DNA from: Pseudomonas helvetica
Lineage (GTDB): Bacteria; Pseudomonadota; Gammaproteobacteria; Pseudomonadales; Pseudomonadaceae
Length of the DNA: 64,000 nucleotides
NCBI RefSeq assembly: GCF_039908645.1
Contig: NZ_CP150917.1
Coordinates: 4,723,501-4,787,500 of the forward strand
Reading direction: 5' to 3'
Both the position numbers and the translations under genes were made by a program. This document shows, one piece after another, positions 1 through 9,305 of the stretch. Position 1 is the first letter of the stretch; each line of letters begins with the position of its first letter. Under the pieces are notes generated by a model that did no database searches, had not been told where the DNA came from, and saw nothing but the letters and a program-made list of their open reading frames with translations.

Positions 1-525
1 CAGCAACGCGGCGCCAAACCCCAGGTAGAGATTTTCCCGCAGGCCGTCGAGCGTCTGCTCGTACTCACGCACCGGCTGCAGCGCGACGATACTGAACGCT
101 GCGCTTTTACCGCCGAGCAACTTGACCTCGACGTCATAGACGAAGAATTCCTGGCCGTTGGCCTCACGAATCCGCGCGAATTGATCGCCGTGTCCGTCGT
201 AACGCGGTCGGTAACTGATGCCCTCATCATGAGTCGCCCGCGAGCGCCAGACCAGATGACCGTCGCGATCATAGATGTAGCCCAACAGGCGACTGTCGGT
301 GAGGTTGAGGAGCTCATCCGGCAACTGCGTGGGCATCACCAATCGGTTGTTTTCAACCCGCGCAGCAGATATCAGTGTGGTGACATCCGAGGCCAGGCGC
401 TGCTTGATCGAATCTTGCAGCGCCAGGCTGAACGCGCCCTGCATGGCCGGCAACAAGGCCAGCATGAACAGCACCGCCAGTGTCGTGGCGGCCAGCATCA
501 AGCGCAGACGCAGCGATCGAATCAC
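1..525 (-). CDS. phoQ: PhoQ-like sensor histidine kinase, N-terminal part only
   Basis: This is the membrane sensor kinase partner of PhoP, cut by the window edge after about 175 codons. Translation begins at a GTG with MIRSLRLRLMLAATT, followed by a hydrophobic segment at about residues 10-30 and then an extracytoplasmic region. A second hydrophobic segment is just beginning where the window ends. The GTG overlaps the phoP stop by four bases (GTGA), so the two are translationally coupled. Kinase, HAMP and ATPase domains lie outside the window. The PhoQ name rests on the close resemblance of the adjacent regulator to Pseudomonas PhoP. In that family PhoQ senses low Mg2+ and cationic peptides; the ligand here is inferred. 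Confidence 0.8.
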   Translation of the reverse strand, partial: MIRSLRLRLMLAATTLAVLFMLALLPAMQGAFSLALQDSIKQRLASDVTTLISAARVENNRLVMPTQLPDELLNLTDSRLLGYIYDRDGHLVWRSRATHDEGISYRPRYDGHGDQFARIREANGQEFFVYDVEVKLLGGKSAAFSIVALQPVREYEQTLDGLRENLYLGFGAALL

Positions 526-1199
526 CGGCAGCGCTCGTTGAACAGGTAGCCCAGGCCACGCACGGTATCGATCGGCTTGAAGCCGGTCGGCCCTTCCAGC
601 TTGCGCCGCAGACGGCCGACCAGCACTTCGATCACGTTTGGATCACGCTCGTCGTCGTCCGGATAGAGCTGTTCCATCAAACGGTCCTTGGCGACCACCT
701 GCTGGTGATGACGCATCAGGTATTCGAGAATCCGGTACTCGTAGGCGGTCAATGCCAACGGCTGCTCGTCGAGGGTCGCCTGCTTGCGATTGAGGTCCAG
801 CACCAGCGGCCCGGCAATGATGGTTGACTGGGTAAAACCGCTGGAGCGGCGCAGCAAGGCGTTCAGGCGCGCGTCCAGCTCTTCGAACTGGAACGGCTTG
901 ACCACGTAATCGTCGGCACCGGCGGCCAGGCCTTCGACCTTGTCCTGCCAGTTGCCGCGCGCGGTCAGGATCAGGATCGGAAAGGTCTTGCCTTGTGCAC
1001 GCAGTTGGCGAATCAGGTCCAGCCCGCCCATGCCCGGCAAACCGAGGTCGATCACCGCCAGGTCATGGTTGAATTGCCCGGTCTGGTACAAGGCCTCTTC
1101 GGCATTGGCCACGGACTCGACCACGTGGCCATTGTCGGTCAGGCGGGTTTGCAGGTGATGACGCAACAGCGCTTCGTCTTCGACGACCAGCAGTTTCAT
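522..1199 (-). CDS. phoP: PhoP response regulator (OmpR family)
   Basis: This 225-residue two-component regulator has a receiver domain at 1-118 and a winged-helix DNA-binding domain at about 125-223. The acidic pocket (E7, D8), phospho-acceptor D51 and conserved K101 in DDYVVKPF are all present, and the C-terminus ends GLGYLFNERCR. I chose the ATG at 1199, which has a GGGAGAG ribosome site upstream; an in-frame extension to 1283 lacks family similarity. It overlaps the downstream phoQ-like gene by four bases. In Pseudomonas, PhoP controls Mg2+ limitation and polymyxin-resistance genes. In P. aeruginosa oprH precedes phoP; here the upstream gene is a divergent hydrolase instead. Confidence 0.92.
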   Translation of the reverse strand: MKLLVVEDEALLRHHLQTRLTDNGHVVESVANAEEALYQTGQFNHDLAVIDLGLPGMGGLDLIRQLRAQGKTFPILILTARGNWQDKVEGLAAGADDYVVKPFQFEELDARLNALLRRSSGFTQSTIIAGPLVLDLNRKQATLDEQPLALTAYEYRILEYLMRHHQQVVAKDRLMEQLYPDDDERDPNVIEVLVGRLRRKLEGPTGFKPIDTVRGLGYLFNERCR

Positions 1200-1438
1200 A
1201 ACGCTCTCCCAGGCAAAATCAACATCTCCACAGGTACCTCGCACCTCGATTGCTAATACGCCAGTAACGGTAACCTGATTCAACCAAGGTGTTTGGCAAA
1301 ACCTGCTGCATCATCCCGGACAACCCTGACGAAGTAACCGATACCACAGTTGTGACTGTAGGTTAACCACAACCCGCTGAACTCGGACTGAACAGGATCG
1401 ACTAGGCTGTCTGGACGTCTTTTAAAGGAGCATCAACC

Positions 1439-2230
1439 ATGCGCGTATTGATCGCACTCGTTTTATTCGCCCTGAGCAGCCTCAGCCAAGCGGCAATCAA
1501 GACTCAGGAGATTCCTTACAAGAGTGCCGACGGGACTGAAATGATCGGCTATTACGCCTACGACGACAGCATTCAGGGGGCTCGCCCGGGCGTGGTGGTG
1601 GTCCATGAGTTCTGGGGGCTCAACGACTACGCCAAGCGCCGGGCCCGCGACCTCGCCGGGCTGGGCTACAGCGCGCTGGCGATCGATATGTATGGCAAAG
1701 GCAAAAACACCGAGCACCCGAATGACGCCATGGCATTCATGAATGAAGCGCTGAAAAACAGCGCAACGGCCAGTGCCCGCTTCAATGCCGGGCTTGATCT
1801 GCTGAAAAAACAACCGCAGACCGACCCGAAAAAACTCGCGGCGATCGGTTACTGCTTCGGCGGCGGGATTGTCCTCGATGCCGCCCGCCAAGGGGCTCCG
1901 CTGGCGGGTGTGGTGAGTTTCCACGGCGTATTGGCGACCAACACCCCGGCGACGCCTGGCAGCATCAAGGCCAAGCTACTGGTAGAGCACGGTGCTCTGG
2001 ACAGCATGATCACCGCGAATCAAGTGGTAGCGTTCAAAACCGAAATGGACAAGGCCGGCGCCGACTATAAGTTCGTCAGCCTGAAAGATGCCAAGCATGG
2101 TTTCAGCAATCCGGACGCTGATCGCCTGAGCCACGGCGATCACGGCGGCCCGGACATCGGCTACAACAAAGCCGCCGATGAAAGCTCGTGGGCGGACATG
2201 AAGGCGTTCTTCAAAAAAATCTTTGGCTAA
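1439..2230 (+). CDS. Dienelactone hydrolase family protein, exported
   Basis: This is an alpha/beta hydrolase of 263 residues. A signal peptide covers about residues 1-19 (MRVLIALVLFALSSLSQA), so a periplasmic location is likely. The nucleophile is a cysteine, C139, in the elbow GYCFGGG, as in carboxymethylenebutenolidase. The remaining triad residues fit D188 (GALDSM) and H220 (AKHGFSN). An AAAGGAG ribosome site lies about 10 bases before the ATG. The gene stands alone, divergent from phoP and followed by a REP doublet. The natural substrate cannot be read from sequence, and aromatic-ring catabolism is not implied because no pathway genes lie nearby. P. aeruginosa has a similar gene near pcpS. 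Confidence 0.8.
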   Translation: MRVLIALVLFALSSLSQAAIKTQEIPYKSADGTEMIGYYAYDDSIQGARPGVVVVHEFWGLNDYAKRRARDLAGLGYSALAIDMYGKGKNTEHPNDAMAFMNEALKNSATASARFNAGLDLLKKQPQTDPKKLAAIGYCFGGGIVLDAARQGAPLAGVVSFHGVLATNTPATPGSIKAKLLVEHGALDSMITANQVVAFKTEMDKAGADYKFVSLKDAKHGFSNPDADRLSHGDHGGPDIGYNKAADESSWADMKAFFKKIFG

Positions 2231-2250
2231 TCGCTGACTGCGCCCACCTT

Positions 2251-2382
2251 GTGGCGAGGGAGCTTGCTCCCGCTGGGTCGCAAAGCGGCCCCCAAAACCT
2301 GCACATGCATTCACTCGAATGTACCAAGTACGCAGGGTTTGCGATGGCTACGCCATCGAGCGGGAGCAAGCTCCCTCGCCAC
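2251..2382. repeat. REP doublet (REPIN-like), GAGGGAGCTTGCTCCC type
   Basis: Two copies of a short GC-rich palindromic element face each other. The left arm is at 2251-2276 and the right, inverted arm at 2361-2382. Each contains a GGGAGC/GCTCCC hairpin with a TT or AA centre. The spacer also holds a smaller palindrome. It lies between the hydrolase gene and pcpS, overlaps no coding sequence, and matches the style of REP sequences of fluorescent pseudomonads. Confidence 0.85.
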
Positions 2383-2454
2383 AACAGCGCTGCGCGCCAG
2401 ATGATTACTACGCGGCCACTACCCAGCGCCAGGTCAACCCGGCAAAATGCCGGG

Positions 2455-3180
2455 ATGAACCCGCTCCCCGCTCTCCCCGCCTGCTGCAAACCGCTCGACG
2501 CCCACTGGCCGTTGCCTGATGCGCTGCCCGATACGGTGCTGCTCAGCACTCGTTTCGATCCGTCATTGCTGGTATTCGACGACTTCCGGCGCAGCATCAT
2601 CGAAGCGCCCCCCAGCATCCAGCGCTCGGTCGCCAAACGTCAGGCCGAGTTTCTCGCAGGGCGGGTGTGCGCCCGGGCCGCCTTGCAGCAACTGGAGGGT
2701 CTGGACTGCATTCCGGCGATTGGCGAGGACCGCGCGCCCGTGTGGCCGGCGCATATCTGCGGCTCGATCACCCACAGCACCGGCCGGGCCGCCGCTATTG
2801 TTGCGCGCAAGACGCATTGGCGCAGTTTGGGCATGGACCTGGAAAACCTGCTGAACGCCGAACGTGCCGAGCGTCTGGCCGCCGAGATCCTCACTCCACC
2901 CGAGCTCGAACGCATGGCTGCGGGCCGTCAAGATCAGCTGGCGCTGTGGGTGACCCTGACCTTCTCGGTCAAGGAGAGCCTGTTCAAGGCGCTCTACCCT
3001 ATCGTGCAGAAGCGTTTCTATTTCGAACATGCCGAAGTGCTGGAATGGGCCGAGAGCGGGCATGTGCGCCTGCGCTTGTTGACCGACCTCTCCAGCGAAT
3101 GGCATTACGGCACAGAACTGGATGCGCAATTTGGCGTGCACGATGGGCAGTTGTTGAGCCTGGTCAGTATCAAGGCCTGA
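2455..3180 (+). CDS. pcpS: 4'-phosphopantetheinyl transferase PcpS
   Basis: This enzyme transfers the phosphopantetheine arm of CoA to carrier-protein domains. In Pseudomonas one PcpS serves both fatty-acid ACP and siderophore synthetases. The 241-residue product is EntD/Sfp-like: a basic segment RQAEFLAGRVCARAAL at about 60-75, the Mg2+-binding core around GMDLEN, and the signature FSVKESLFKAL near 180. I start it at the ATG at 2455, which gives the expected family length. The frame stays open upstream to 2188, but that stretch is REP sequence and not plausible protein. It sits alone between two REP doublets. Confidence 0.88.
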   Translation: MNPLPALPACCKPLDAHWPLPDALPDTVLLSTRFDPSLLVFDDFRRSIIEAPPSIQRSVAKRQAEFLAGRVCARAALQQLEGLDCIPAIGEDRAPVWPAHICGSITHSTGRAAAIVARKTHWRSLGMDLENLLNAERAERLAAEILTPPELERMAAGRQDQLALWVTLTFSVKESLFKALYPIVQKRFYFEHAEVLEWAESGHVRLRLLTDLSSEWHYGTELDAQFGVHDGQLLSLVSIKA

Positions 3181-3205
3181 AGAACTTCAGTGCCTGTTCG
3201 ACCGT

Positions 3206-3288
3206 CATCGCGGGCAAGCCTTGCTCCTACAGGTGTTGAGTCAAATGCGACTAACACAAATCCGTAGGAGCAAAGCTTGCTCGCGATG
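3206..3288. repeat. REP doublet, TAGGAGCAAGGCTTGC type
   Basis: Inverted copies lie at 3206-3232 and 3264-3288. Each contains a GCAAGC...GCTTGC-like palindrome flanked by CATCGCG and CTCCTAC. They separate the convergent 3' ends of pcpS and the RstB-like kinase gene, and may serve as a bidirectional transcript end. Confidence 0.85.
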
Positions 3289-3312
3289 AGGCCCTTACAG
3301 ACGGCAAAGATC

Positions 3313-4923
3313 TCAAGGTTTTTCCTGATTACGTGGCCAGCTCAGACTAAAACACGCGCCACCCAGGCTTTTACTCTTGCTGATCAGCGCACGACCGCCA
3401 TGCCAGTGAACGATCCGGCGTACGATTGAAAGCCCCAGGCCGTGCCCGCCGGACGCTCGGGTGCGGCTGTCATCCAGACGTAAAAATGGCGTGAAGATCT
3501 TTTCCCAGGCACTTTCCGGCACGCCCGGCCCATCGTCTTCGACATCGACGCGACAACGCTGCTGCCCCACCTGATAACTGATCGACACCTGGGACTGGGC
3601 ATGACGCATCGCGTTGCTCACCAGATTCTGCAACGCCCGGTGCAGGTAGCGCGGCTCAGCCTCGACCCAGGCGCCATCGCAATCGGCAGCCGACAGGCAC
3701 AGGCCGCGATGCACCGTCACATCGGCGCGCAATGGCGCCAGTTCACCGATCACCTGATTGACCAAGGCATCGAGGTCGACGCGCTGGAAGTTCAGCGCTG
3801 GCGAACCCTGCTCCAATCGCGCATACGTGAGCATCTCGTCCACCAGGCCATCGAGGTCCTGGATATCGTGATCCATTCCCTCCAGGTATTTCTCCCGCGC
3901 TTGTGGCGTGCTCGCCGTGCTGATCATCTCCAGTCCAAAACGCAACCGCGCAACAGGTGTGCGCAGCTCATGGGACACCGCGCGCACCAGTTCACGCTGA
4001 ATCGCCAACAGTTGCTGAAGGTGCTCGGCCATGCCGTTGAACGCCGCCGCCAATCGCCCCACCGAATCCGCACCGCGTGCCGGCACGCGGGTTTCCAGGC
4101 TGCCTTTGGCGATCCGTGTGGCGGCCGACTCCAGACCTCGCAAGCGGCGCTCCAACTGGCGCACCAGCAAATAGACGATCAACCCGATCAGGCTCAGGCC
4201 CAATGCAGCGATCAGTACCAGCCACTCCGGCGGGTACGGGTTCATCTGGTACAGCGGGCCGATTTCCAGCACCCAAGGCGTACCGACCATCCCGGCAAAC
4301 ACCCGGATCGAATCGCCGCCCTTGCCCAGCGCCATCACCGTGTCGCCTTCAGAGACCCGACGGCTCTGGTCCTCGTCCATGTCGGCCTGATCGACCGTAA
4401 TCAGTTGCAGCTCGAAGCCAAAGCCCTTGTCCTTCTTCAACGCCTCAAGACGCTTGGGCTGCTCGGCCACCGGGTAACGCACCAATTCATCGGCCAACAG
4501 GTAAATGGTCGCCCGCGCCAGTTGCTCGCTGATCTGTTGCACTTCTCCCGTCAGCACCAGTTGCTCTTTATCGCTGACCAAACGGTAGACTTTTGCCGCG
4601 TGCGGGCCGGTCTGCTCCACCAATGCCTGGCCGTGCAGCACCCGCGTGCGCTGGCTCAAGTCGAGGTCGGTCTGGGCGAACGTCTGCAAGCTCAAGGGAA
4701 TGCCCAGCAAACGCTCCCACACCAGCAACGCTCGATGACGCTCGGTCTCGTTCATCGGTTGCAGATTGTCGGCCATCAAGGAAAACGTGCCGTGGGCCAG
4801 GCGTTCACGGTATTGCTCGCTGCGCACCTGGTTGAGCAGGTGCAAGGCCAGTACACCAAGCACCGCCACCAGAATCAGCGCGGCGCACATGCCGCCATAA
4901 ATGCGCAGGAAGATCGAGTTCAC
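3313..4923 (-). CDS. RstB-like sensor histidine kinase
   Basis: This 536-residue membrane kinase has transmembrane segments at about 11-30 and 235-254 flanking a periplasmic sensor domain. A HAMP linker follows at 255-306. The dimerisation box is AVSHELRTPVARLR with phospho-accepting H318, and the ATPase domain has N (NLVSNAMRHA), G1 (VEDDGPGVP) and G2 (GGHGLGLSIV) boxes. It starts at a GTG that overlaps the stop of the upstream regulator by four bases. The pair resembles E. coli RstAB and the P. aeruginosa regulator pair next to nrdA. Signal and targets are unknown. Confidence 0.85.
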   Translation of the reverse strand: MNSIFLRIYGGMCAALILVAVLGVLALHLLNQVRSEQYRERLAHGTFSLMADNLQPMNETERHRALLVWERLLGIPLSLQTFAQTDLDLSQRTRVLHGQALVEQTGPHAAKVYRLVSDKEQLVLTGEVQQISEQLARATIYLLADELVRYPVAEQPKRLEALKKDKGFGFELQLITVDQADMDEDQSRRVSEGDTVMALGKGGDSIRVFAGMVGTPWVLEIGPLYQMNPYPPEWLVLIAALGLSLIGLIVYLLVRQLERRLRGLESAATRIAKGSLETRVPARGADSVGRLAAAFNGMAEHLQQLLAIQRELVRAVSHELRTPVARLRFGLEMISTASTPQAREKYLEGMDHDIQDLDGLVDEMLTYARLEQGSPALNFQRVDLDALVNQVIGELAPLRADVTVHRGLCLSAADCDGAWVEAEPRYLHRALQNLVSNAMRHAQSQVSISYQVGQQRCRVDVEDDGPGVPESAWEKIFTPFLRLDDSRTRASGGHGLGLSIVRRIVHWHGGRALISKSKSLGGACFSLSWPRNQEKP

Positions 4924-5645
4924 AAGGGTTGATCTACACAGGCTTCAGGAACGAACAGATACCCCTTGCTGCGAATGGTCTTGATCAGTCGCGGATGGTC
5001 CGGGTCATCGCCGATCTTCGGCCGGATCCGCGAAATGCGCACATCGATCGAGCGATCCTGACCGTCGTAGCCAATGCCTCGCAGCGCCGTGAAAATTTCC
5101 TCGCGGGACAGAATCCGCCCGGCGTTGGCCACCAGCAACCAGAGCAGATCGAACTCGGCACTGGTCAACTCGATGCCAGTGTCCTGCAGCCACGCCTCAC
5201 GCAGCGCGTTGTCGACCACCAGCGGGCCAAACTGCAAACGACGGAGTTTTTCCGGCGCCGCAGGCTCGGGTGCTTCACTACGTCGCAGCAAGGCCTGGAC
5301 ACGCGCCAGCAACAAACGCGGGCGCACCGGTTTGCACACGTAGTCATCGGCGCCCATGTCCAGGCCCTGGATCTGGTCCATGTCGTCAGTGCGCGCCGTG
5401 AGCATCAGGATTGGTCCGTCGTAGTGATCACGAACCTTGCGGCAAATCGTCAGGCCGTCTTCGCCGGGGAGCATCAGGTCGAGGATCACCAGGTCCGGTT
5501 GCTCGGCGATAATCCGCGCCGCCGCCAGCGCTCCATTGCCTTCGAGGGTGACCCGCAGACCGTGGCTTTCGAGATACTCACGAGTCAACTCAGCCAAGCG
5601 CTGGTCATCCTCGACAATCAATACCTGCCAGGCTTCTTGCTCCAC
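4920..5645 (-). CDS. RstA-like response regulator (OmpR family)
   Basis: A 241-residue regulator. The receiver domain occupies about 7-122 with acidic pocket E12/D13/D14, phospho-acceptor D56 in VILDLMLP and K105 in DDYVCKPV. A winged-helix domain follows at about 140-232, ending SKGYLFVPE. It is the first gene of a two-gene operon with the kinase (GTGA overlap). It is divergent from nrdA across a 730-base intergenic region. In P. aeruginosa a homologous pair also neighbours nrdA, which supports orthology by context. Confidence 0.85.
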   Translation of the reverse strand: MEQEAWQVLIVEDDQRLAELTREYLESHGLRVTLEGNGALAAARIIAEQPDLVILDLMLPGEDGLTICRKVRDHYDGPILMLTARTDDMDQIQGLDMGADDYVCKPVRPRLLLARVQALLRRSEAPEPAAPEKLRRLQFGPLVVDNALREAWLQDTGIELTSAEFDLLWLLVANAGRILSREEIFTALRGIGYDGQDRSIDVRISRIRPKIGDDPDHPRLIKTIRSKGYLFVPEACVDQPL

Positions 5646-5933
5646 GGGTGACCTCTTTGCCGAACGCTATTAAGGAAGGCTCCACTCGTCTTTTTGTAAT
5701 GATTGGAGTGGATAAGTCTGCGTATGCAGTGACCGATTGTAGCAACGCCTTCCCTTGAGAACACAAGCTGGCAAATGCTCTCGGTAACTGCGTTTTTTTG
5801 TGATAGGGTTCGCGCCCTCAAAAATACGCCCAAGGCTATTTTTCAGGGCAAAATTCCATGACAAACGGTCCACCCCAGCAGGGTTGCGGCCTACACGCCG
5901 ATTGACAGTTTCATACACATTTTACGCACAGCT

Positions 5934-5942
5934 TTATCCACA
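5934..5942 (+). promoter_or_regulatory. DnaA box upstream of nrdA
   Basis: TTATCCACA is a perfect match to the strong DnaA-box consensus. A near match, TCATACACA, lies at 5911-5919. E. coli nrdAB also carries DnaA boxes in its promoter, linking ribonucleotide reductase to replication. The role here is inferred. Confidence 0.6.
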
Positions 5943-5969
5943 GGTAGTACGTTGCAATCACCCCCCAAA

Positions 5970-6016
5970 ACGCATTATCTTGTAGCTCGCGCTAAAAAAA
6001 CCCCTACATGTAGGGG
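5970..6016. promoter_or_regulatory. Tandem NrdR-like boxes upstream of nrdA
   Basis: The palindrome CCCCTACATGTAGGGG at 6001-6016 contains the core CTACATGTAG. A weaker match, ACGCATTATCTTGTAG, lies at 5970-5985. Compared with the remembered NrdR consensus acaCwAtATaTwGtgt, the centres are 31 bases apart, or three helical turns, the usual spacing of paired NrdR boxes. A perfect box also precedes nrdB. NrdR is the ATP/dATP-sensing repressor of reductase genes. Confidence 0.65.
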
Positions 6017-6375
6017 TTTACGCAAAAAACCAAACACAAATCAGACACCAAATTCAAGCGCTTTTATTGCCTCTGTCTGGTTGAACCAAACGTATTTTCA
6101 GAAGCCCAAACCGCACCTGCGGATGGCGACTGTTTTTTAGCCGCCAACGGCGAAAACGGTACGGGTGTTGCAGTCAATTACTGTCACCCAAACGGAATTC
6201 GGTTTTCGGCCCCAGGCTTGAGACCAAAGACTTCGGCAAGGAAGCGGCGCTCAACAGCCCCTTCCTGACTGTCCCGAAGTTGTTATGCCCGGCGCTTGCC
6301 GGTTGTAGTGCTTCAGGACGGAACGGTGGGCGCCTTCATGGTGCCCAAACAAACATAGAGAACGTGGAGACACCC

Positions 6376-9270
6376 ATGCAAACCGACACAACTCGCGAGA
6401 ACCCGCAGGGCACCGCGCCGATGGCCACTGATTCGAATTCGGATCTGTCCGCCACCGCGCCAGGCCAACTGCGCGTGATCAAGCGTAACGGCACTGTCGT
6501 TCCTTACACCGATGACAAAATCACCGTCGCCATCACCAAAGCGTTTCTCGCAGTTGAGGGCGGCACTGCTGCTGCCTCGTCGCGAATCCACGACACCGTT
6601 GCCCGCCTGACCGAACAAGTCACCGCGACCTTCAAGCGTCGCATGCCATCGGGCGGCACCATCCACATCGAAGAAATCCAGGACCAGGTCGAACTGGCCC
6701 TGATGCGTGCCGGCGAGCAGAAAGTCGCTCGTGACTACGTGATCTACCGTGACGCCCGCTCCAAAGAGCGCGCAGTACGCGCGCCTGCCGAGGAAGCAGT
6801 ACAAGCTCACCCGTCGATCCGCATCACCCGTGCCGACGGCACTTTTGCCCCCCTGGACATGGGCCGCCTGAACACCATCGTCACCGAGGCCTGCGAAGGT
6901 CTGGAAGAAGTCGACGGCGACCTGATCCAGCGCGAAACCCTGAAGAACCTCTACGACGGCGTGGCCCTGACCGACGTCAACACCGCGCTGGTGATGACCG
7001 CTCGTACGCTGGTCGAGCGTGAGCCGAACTACTCGTTCGTGACCGCGCGCCTGCTGATGGACACCCTGCGTGCCGAAGGCCTGAGCTTCCTGGAAGTTGC
7101 TGAAAGCGCAACTCACCACGAAATGGTCGACCTGTACGCCAAGGCCCTGCCTGCCTACATCGCCAAGGGTATCGAATTCGAATTGCTGAACCCGGTCCTG
7201 GCGACCTTCGACCTGGAAAAACTCGGCAAGGCGATCAACCACGAGCGCGACCAGCAGTTCACCTACCTGGGCCTGCAAACCCTGTACGACCGTTACTTCA
7301 TCCACAAGGATGGCGTGCGTTTCGAACTGCCGCAGATTTTCTTCATGCGCGTGGCCATGGGCCTGGCGATCGAAGAGAAGAACAAGGAAGACCGTGCGAT
7401 CGAGTTCTACAACCTGTTGTCGTCCTTCGACTACATGTCCTCGACCCCGACCCTGTTCAACGCCGGCACCCTGCGTCCTCAGCTGTCCAGCTGCTACCTG
7501 ACCACCGTGCCGGATGACCTGTCGGGCATCTACCACGCGATCCACGACAACGCCATGCTGTCGAAATTCGCTGGCGGCCTGGGCAACGACTGGACCCCGG
7601 TTCGCGCATTGGGCTCGTACATCAAGGGCACCAACGGCAAATCCCAGGGCGTTGTTCCGTTCCTGAAAGTAGTGAACGACACCGCTGTCGCCGTCAACCA
7701 GGGTGGCAAGCGCAAAGGCGCTGTCTGCGCTTACCTGGAAACCTGGCACATGGACATCGAGGAGTTCATCGAACTCCGCAAGAACACCGGTGATGACCGT
7801 CGTCGTACCCACGACATGAACACTGCCAACTGGATCCCTGACCTGTTCATGAAGCGCGTCTTCGATGACGGCAAATGGACCCTGTTCTCGCCGTCCGAAG
7901 TTCCGGACCTGCACGACCTGACCGGCAAGGCCTTCGAAGAACGCTACGAGTACTACGAAGCCCTGACCGAGTACCCAGGCAAGGTCAAGCTGTTCAAGAC
8001 CATCCAGGCCAAAGACCTGTGGCGCAAAATGCTCTCCATGCTGTTTGAAACCGGCCACCCATGGCTGACCTTCAAAGACCCATGCAACCTGCGCAGCCCA
8101 CAGCAGCACGTTGGCGTGGTTCACAGCTCGAACCTGTGCACCGAGATCACCTTGAACACCAACAAGGACGAGATCGCCGTTTGCAACCTGGGCTCGATCA
8201 ACCTGCCGAACCACATCGTCAACGGCAAGCTGGACACCGCCAAGCTGGAACGTACCGTGAACACCGCCGTTCGCATGCTCGATAACGTTATCGACATCAA
8301 CTACTACTCGGTGCCACAAGCGAAGAACTCCAACTTCAAGCACCGTCCGGTCGGCCTGGGCATCATGGGCTTCCAGGACGCTTTGTACCTGCAGCACATC
8401 CCTTACGGTTCCGACGCGGCTGTCGAGTTCGCCGACAAGTCGATGGAAGCGGTCAGCTACTACGCGATCCAGGCTTCCTGTGACCTGGCTGACGAGCGTG
8501 GCGCTTACGAGACGTTCCAGGGTTCGCTGTGGTCCAAAGGCATCCTGCCGCTGGATTCGCAACAGATCCTGATCGATCAGCGTGGCCAGAAGTACATCGA
8601 CGTTGACCTGAACGAAACCCTGGACTGGGCGCCGGTGCGTGCTCGCGTACAGAAAGGTATTCGTAACTCCAACATCATGGCCATCGCACCGACCGCAACC
8701 ATCGCCAACATCACTGGCGTCTCGCAGTCGATCGAACCGACCTACCAGAACCTCTATGTGAAATCGAACCTGTCGGGCGAATTCACCGTGATCAACCCGT
8801 ACCTGGTTCGCGACCTCAAGGCTCGCGGTCTGTGGGACTCGGTCATGATCAACGACCTGAAGTACTACGACGGTTCCGTGCAGCAGATCGAACGCATCCC
8901 GCAAGAACTCAAAGAGCTCTACGCGACTGCCTTCGAAGTCGACACCAAGTGGATCGTTGACGCGGCCAGCCGTCGTCAGAAGTGGATCGACCAGGCTCAG
9001 TCGCTGAACCTGTACATCGCCGGCGCATCGGGCAAGAAGCTCGACGTGACCTACCGCATGGCCTGGTACCGTGGCCTGAAAACCACTTACTACCTCCGTG
9101 CCCTGGCCGCGACCAGCACCGAGAAGTCGACCATCAACACCGGCAAGCTGAACGCTGTTTCCAGCGGCGGCAACCACGGTGACGACTCGGTCCTGGCAGC
9201 TCCAGCCGGTCCTGCTCCAGTACCGAAGGCGTGCGCCATCGACGAGCCGGATTGCGAAGCCTGCCAATAA
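6376..9270 (+). CDS. nrdA: Class Ia ribonucleoside-diphosphate reductase, alpha subunit
   Basis: NrdA reduces ribonucleoside diphosphates to deoxy forms together with NrdB. The 964-residue product has two N-terminal ATP-cone modules, at about 35-125 (RVIKRNGTVVPYTDDKI) and 150-240 (SIRITRADGTFAPLD), as in Pseudomonas NrdA, and then the ten-stranded barrel. Active-site residues are visible: C373 (SSCYL), C588 and E590 (NLCTEI) and C603 (VCNLGS). The C-terminal redox pair is C960 and C963 (DCEACQ). I chose the ATG at 6376 after GTGGAGA, which matches the expected family start; the open frame extends to 6280 without support. nrdB is not adjacent but 46 kb downstream. An intrinsic terminator follows. 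Confidence 0.97.
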   Translation: MQTDTTRENPQGTAPMATDSNSDLSATAPGQLRVIKRNGTVVPYTDDKITVAITKAFLAVEGGTAAASSRIHDTVARLTEQVTATFKRRMPSGGTIHIEEIQDQVELALMRAGEQKVARDYVIYRDARSKERAVRAPAEEAVQAHPSIRITRADGTFAPLDMGRLNTIVTEACEGLEEVDGDLIQRETLKNLYDGVALTDVNTALVMTARTLVEREPNYSFVTARLLMDTLRAEGLSFLEVAESATHHEMVDLYAKALPAYIAKGIEFELLNPVLATFDLEKLGKAINHERDQQFTYLGLQTLYDRYFIHKDGVRFELPQIFFMRVAMGLAIEEKNKEDRAIEFYNLLSSFDYMSSTPTLFNAGTLRPQLSSCYLTTVPDDLSGIYHAIHDNAMLSKFAGGLGNDWTPVRALGSYIKGTNGKSQGVVPFLKVVNDTAVAVNQGGKRKGAVCAYLETWHMDIEEFIELRKNTGDDRRRTHDMNTANWIPDLFMKRVFDDGKWTLFSPSEVPDLHDLTGKAFEERYEYYEALTEYPGKVKLFKTIQAKDLWRKMLSMLFETGHPWLTFKDPCNLRSPQQHVGVVHSSNLCTEITLNTNKDEIAVCNLGSINLPNHIVNGKLDTAKLERTVNTAVRMLDNVIDINYYSVPQAKNSNFKHRPVGLGIMGFQDALYLQHIPYGSDAAVEFADKSMEAVSYYAIQASCDLADERGAYETFQGSLWSKGILPLDSQQILIDQRGQKYIDVDLNETLDWAPVRARVQKGIRNSNIMAIAPTATIANITGVSQSIEPTYQNLYVKSNLSGEFTVINPYLVRDLKARGLWDSVMINDLKYYDGSVQQIERIPQELKELYATAFEVDTKWIVDAASRRQKWIDQAQSLNLYIAGASGKKLDVTYRMAWYRGLKTTYYLRALAATSTEKSTINTGKLNAVSSGGNHGDDSVLAAPAGPAPVPKACAIDEPDCEACQ

Positions 9271-9305
9271 GCTGAGCCGGTAAGCGCCACAAGGTGCTTA
9301 CCTGA

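Larger units (their letters stand above)
5646..6375. other. rstA-nrdA divergent intergenic region and nrdA leader
   Basis: No convincing gene lies in these 730 bases; the short open frames have no family resemblance. The region holds a perfect DnaA box, two NrdR-like boxes and a TTGACA hexamer at 5902-5907 with no clear partner -10. About 350 bases of probable nrdA leader follow. Close to the start codon there is an 8-bp hairpin at 6327-6347 (one G-T pair) and a possible longer pairing between ACTTCGG near 6230 and CCGAAGT near 6276. Confidence 0.6.

Noticed and set aside
2188..2454. N-terminal extension of PcpS
   Set aside because: The extra 89 codons cross a REP doublet and the end of the preceding gene; family length fits the start at 2455.
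6313..9267. 984-codon open frame antisense to nrdA
   Set aside because: It mirrors the codon bias of nrdA (GC-rich third positions), has no ribosome site or family motif, and is fully covered by nrdA.
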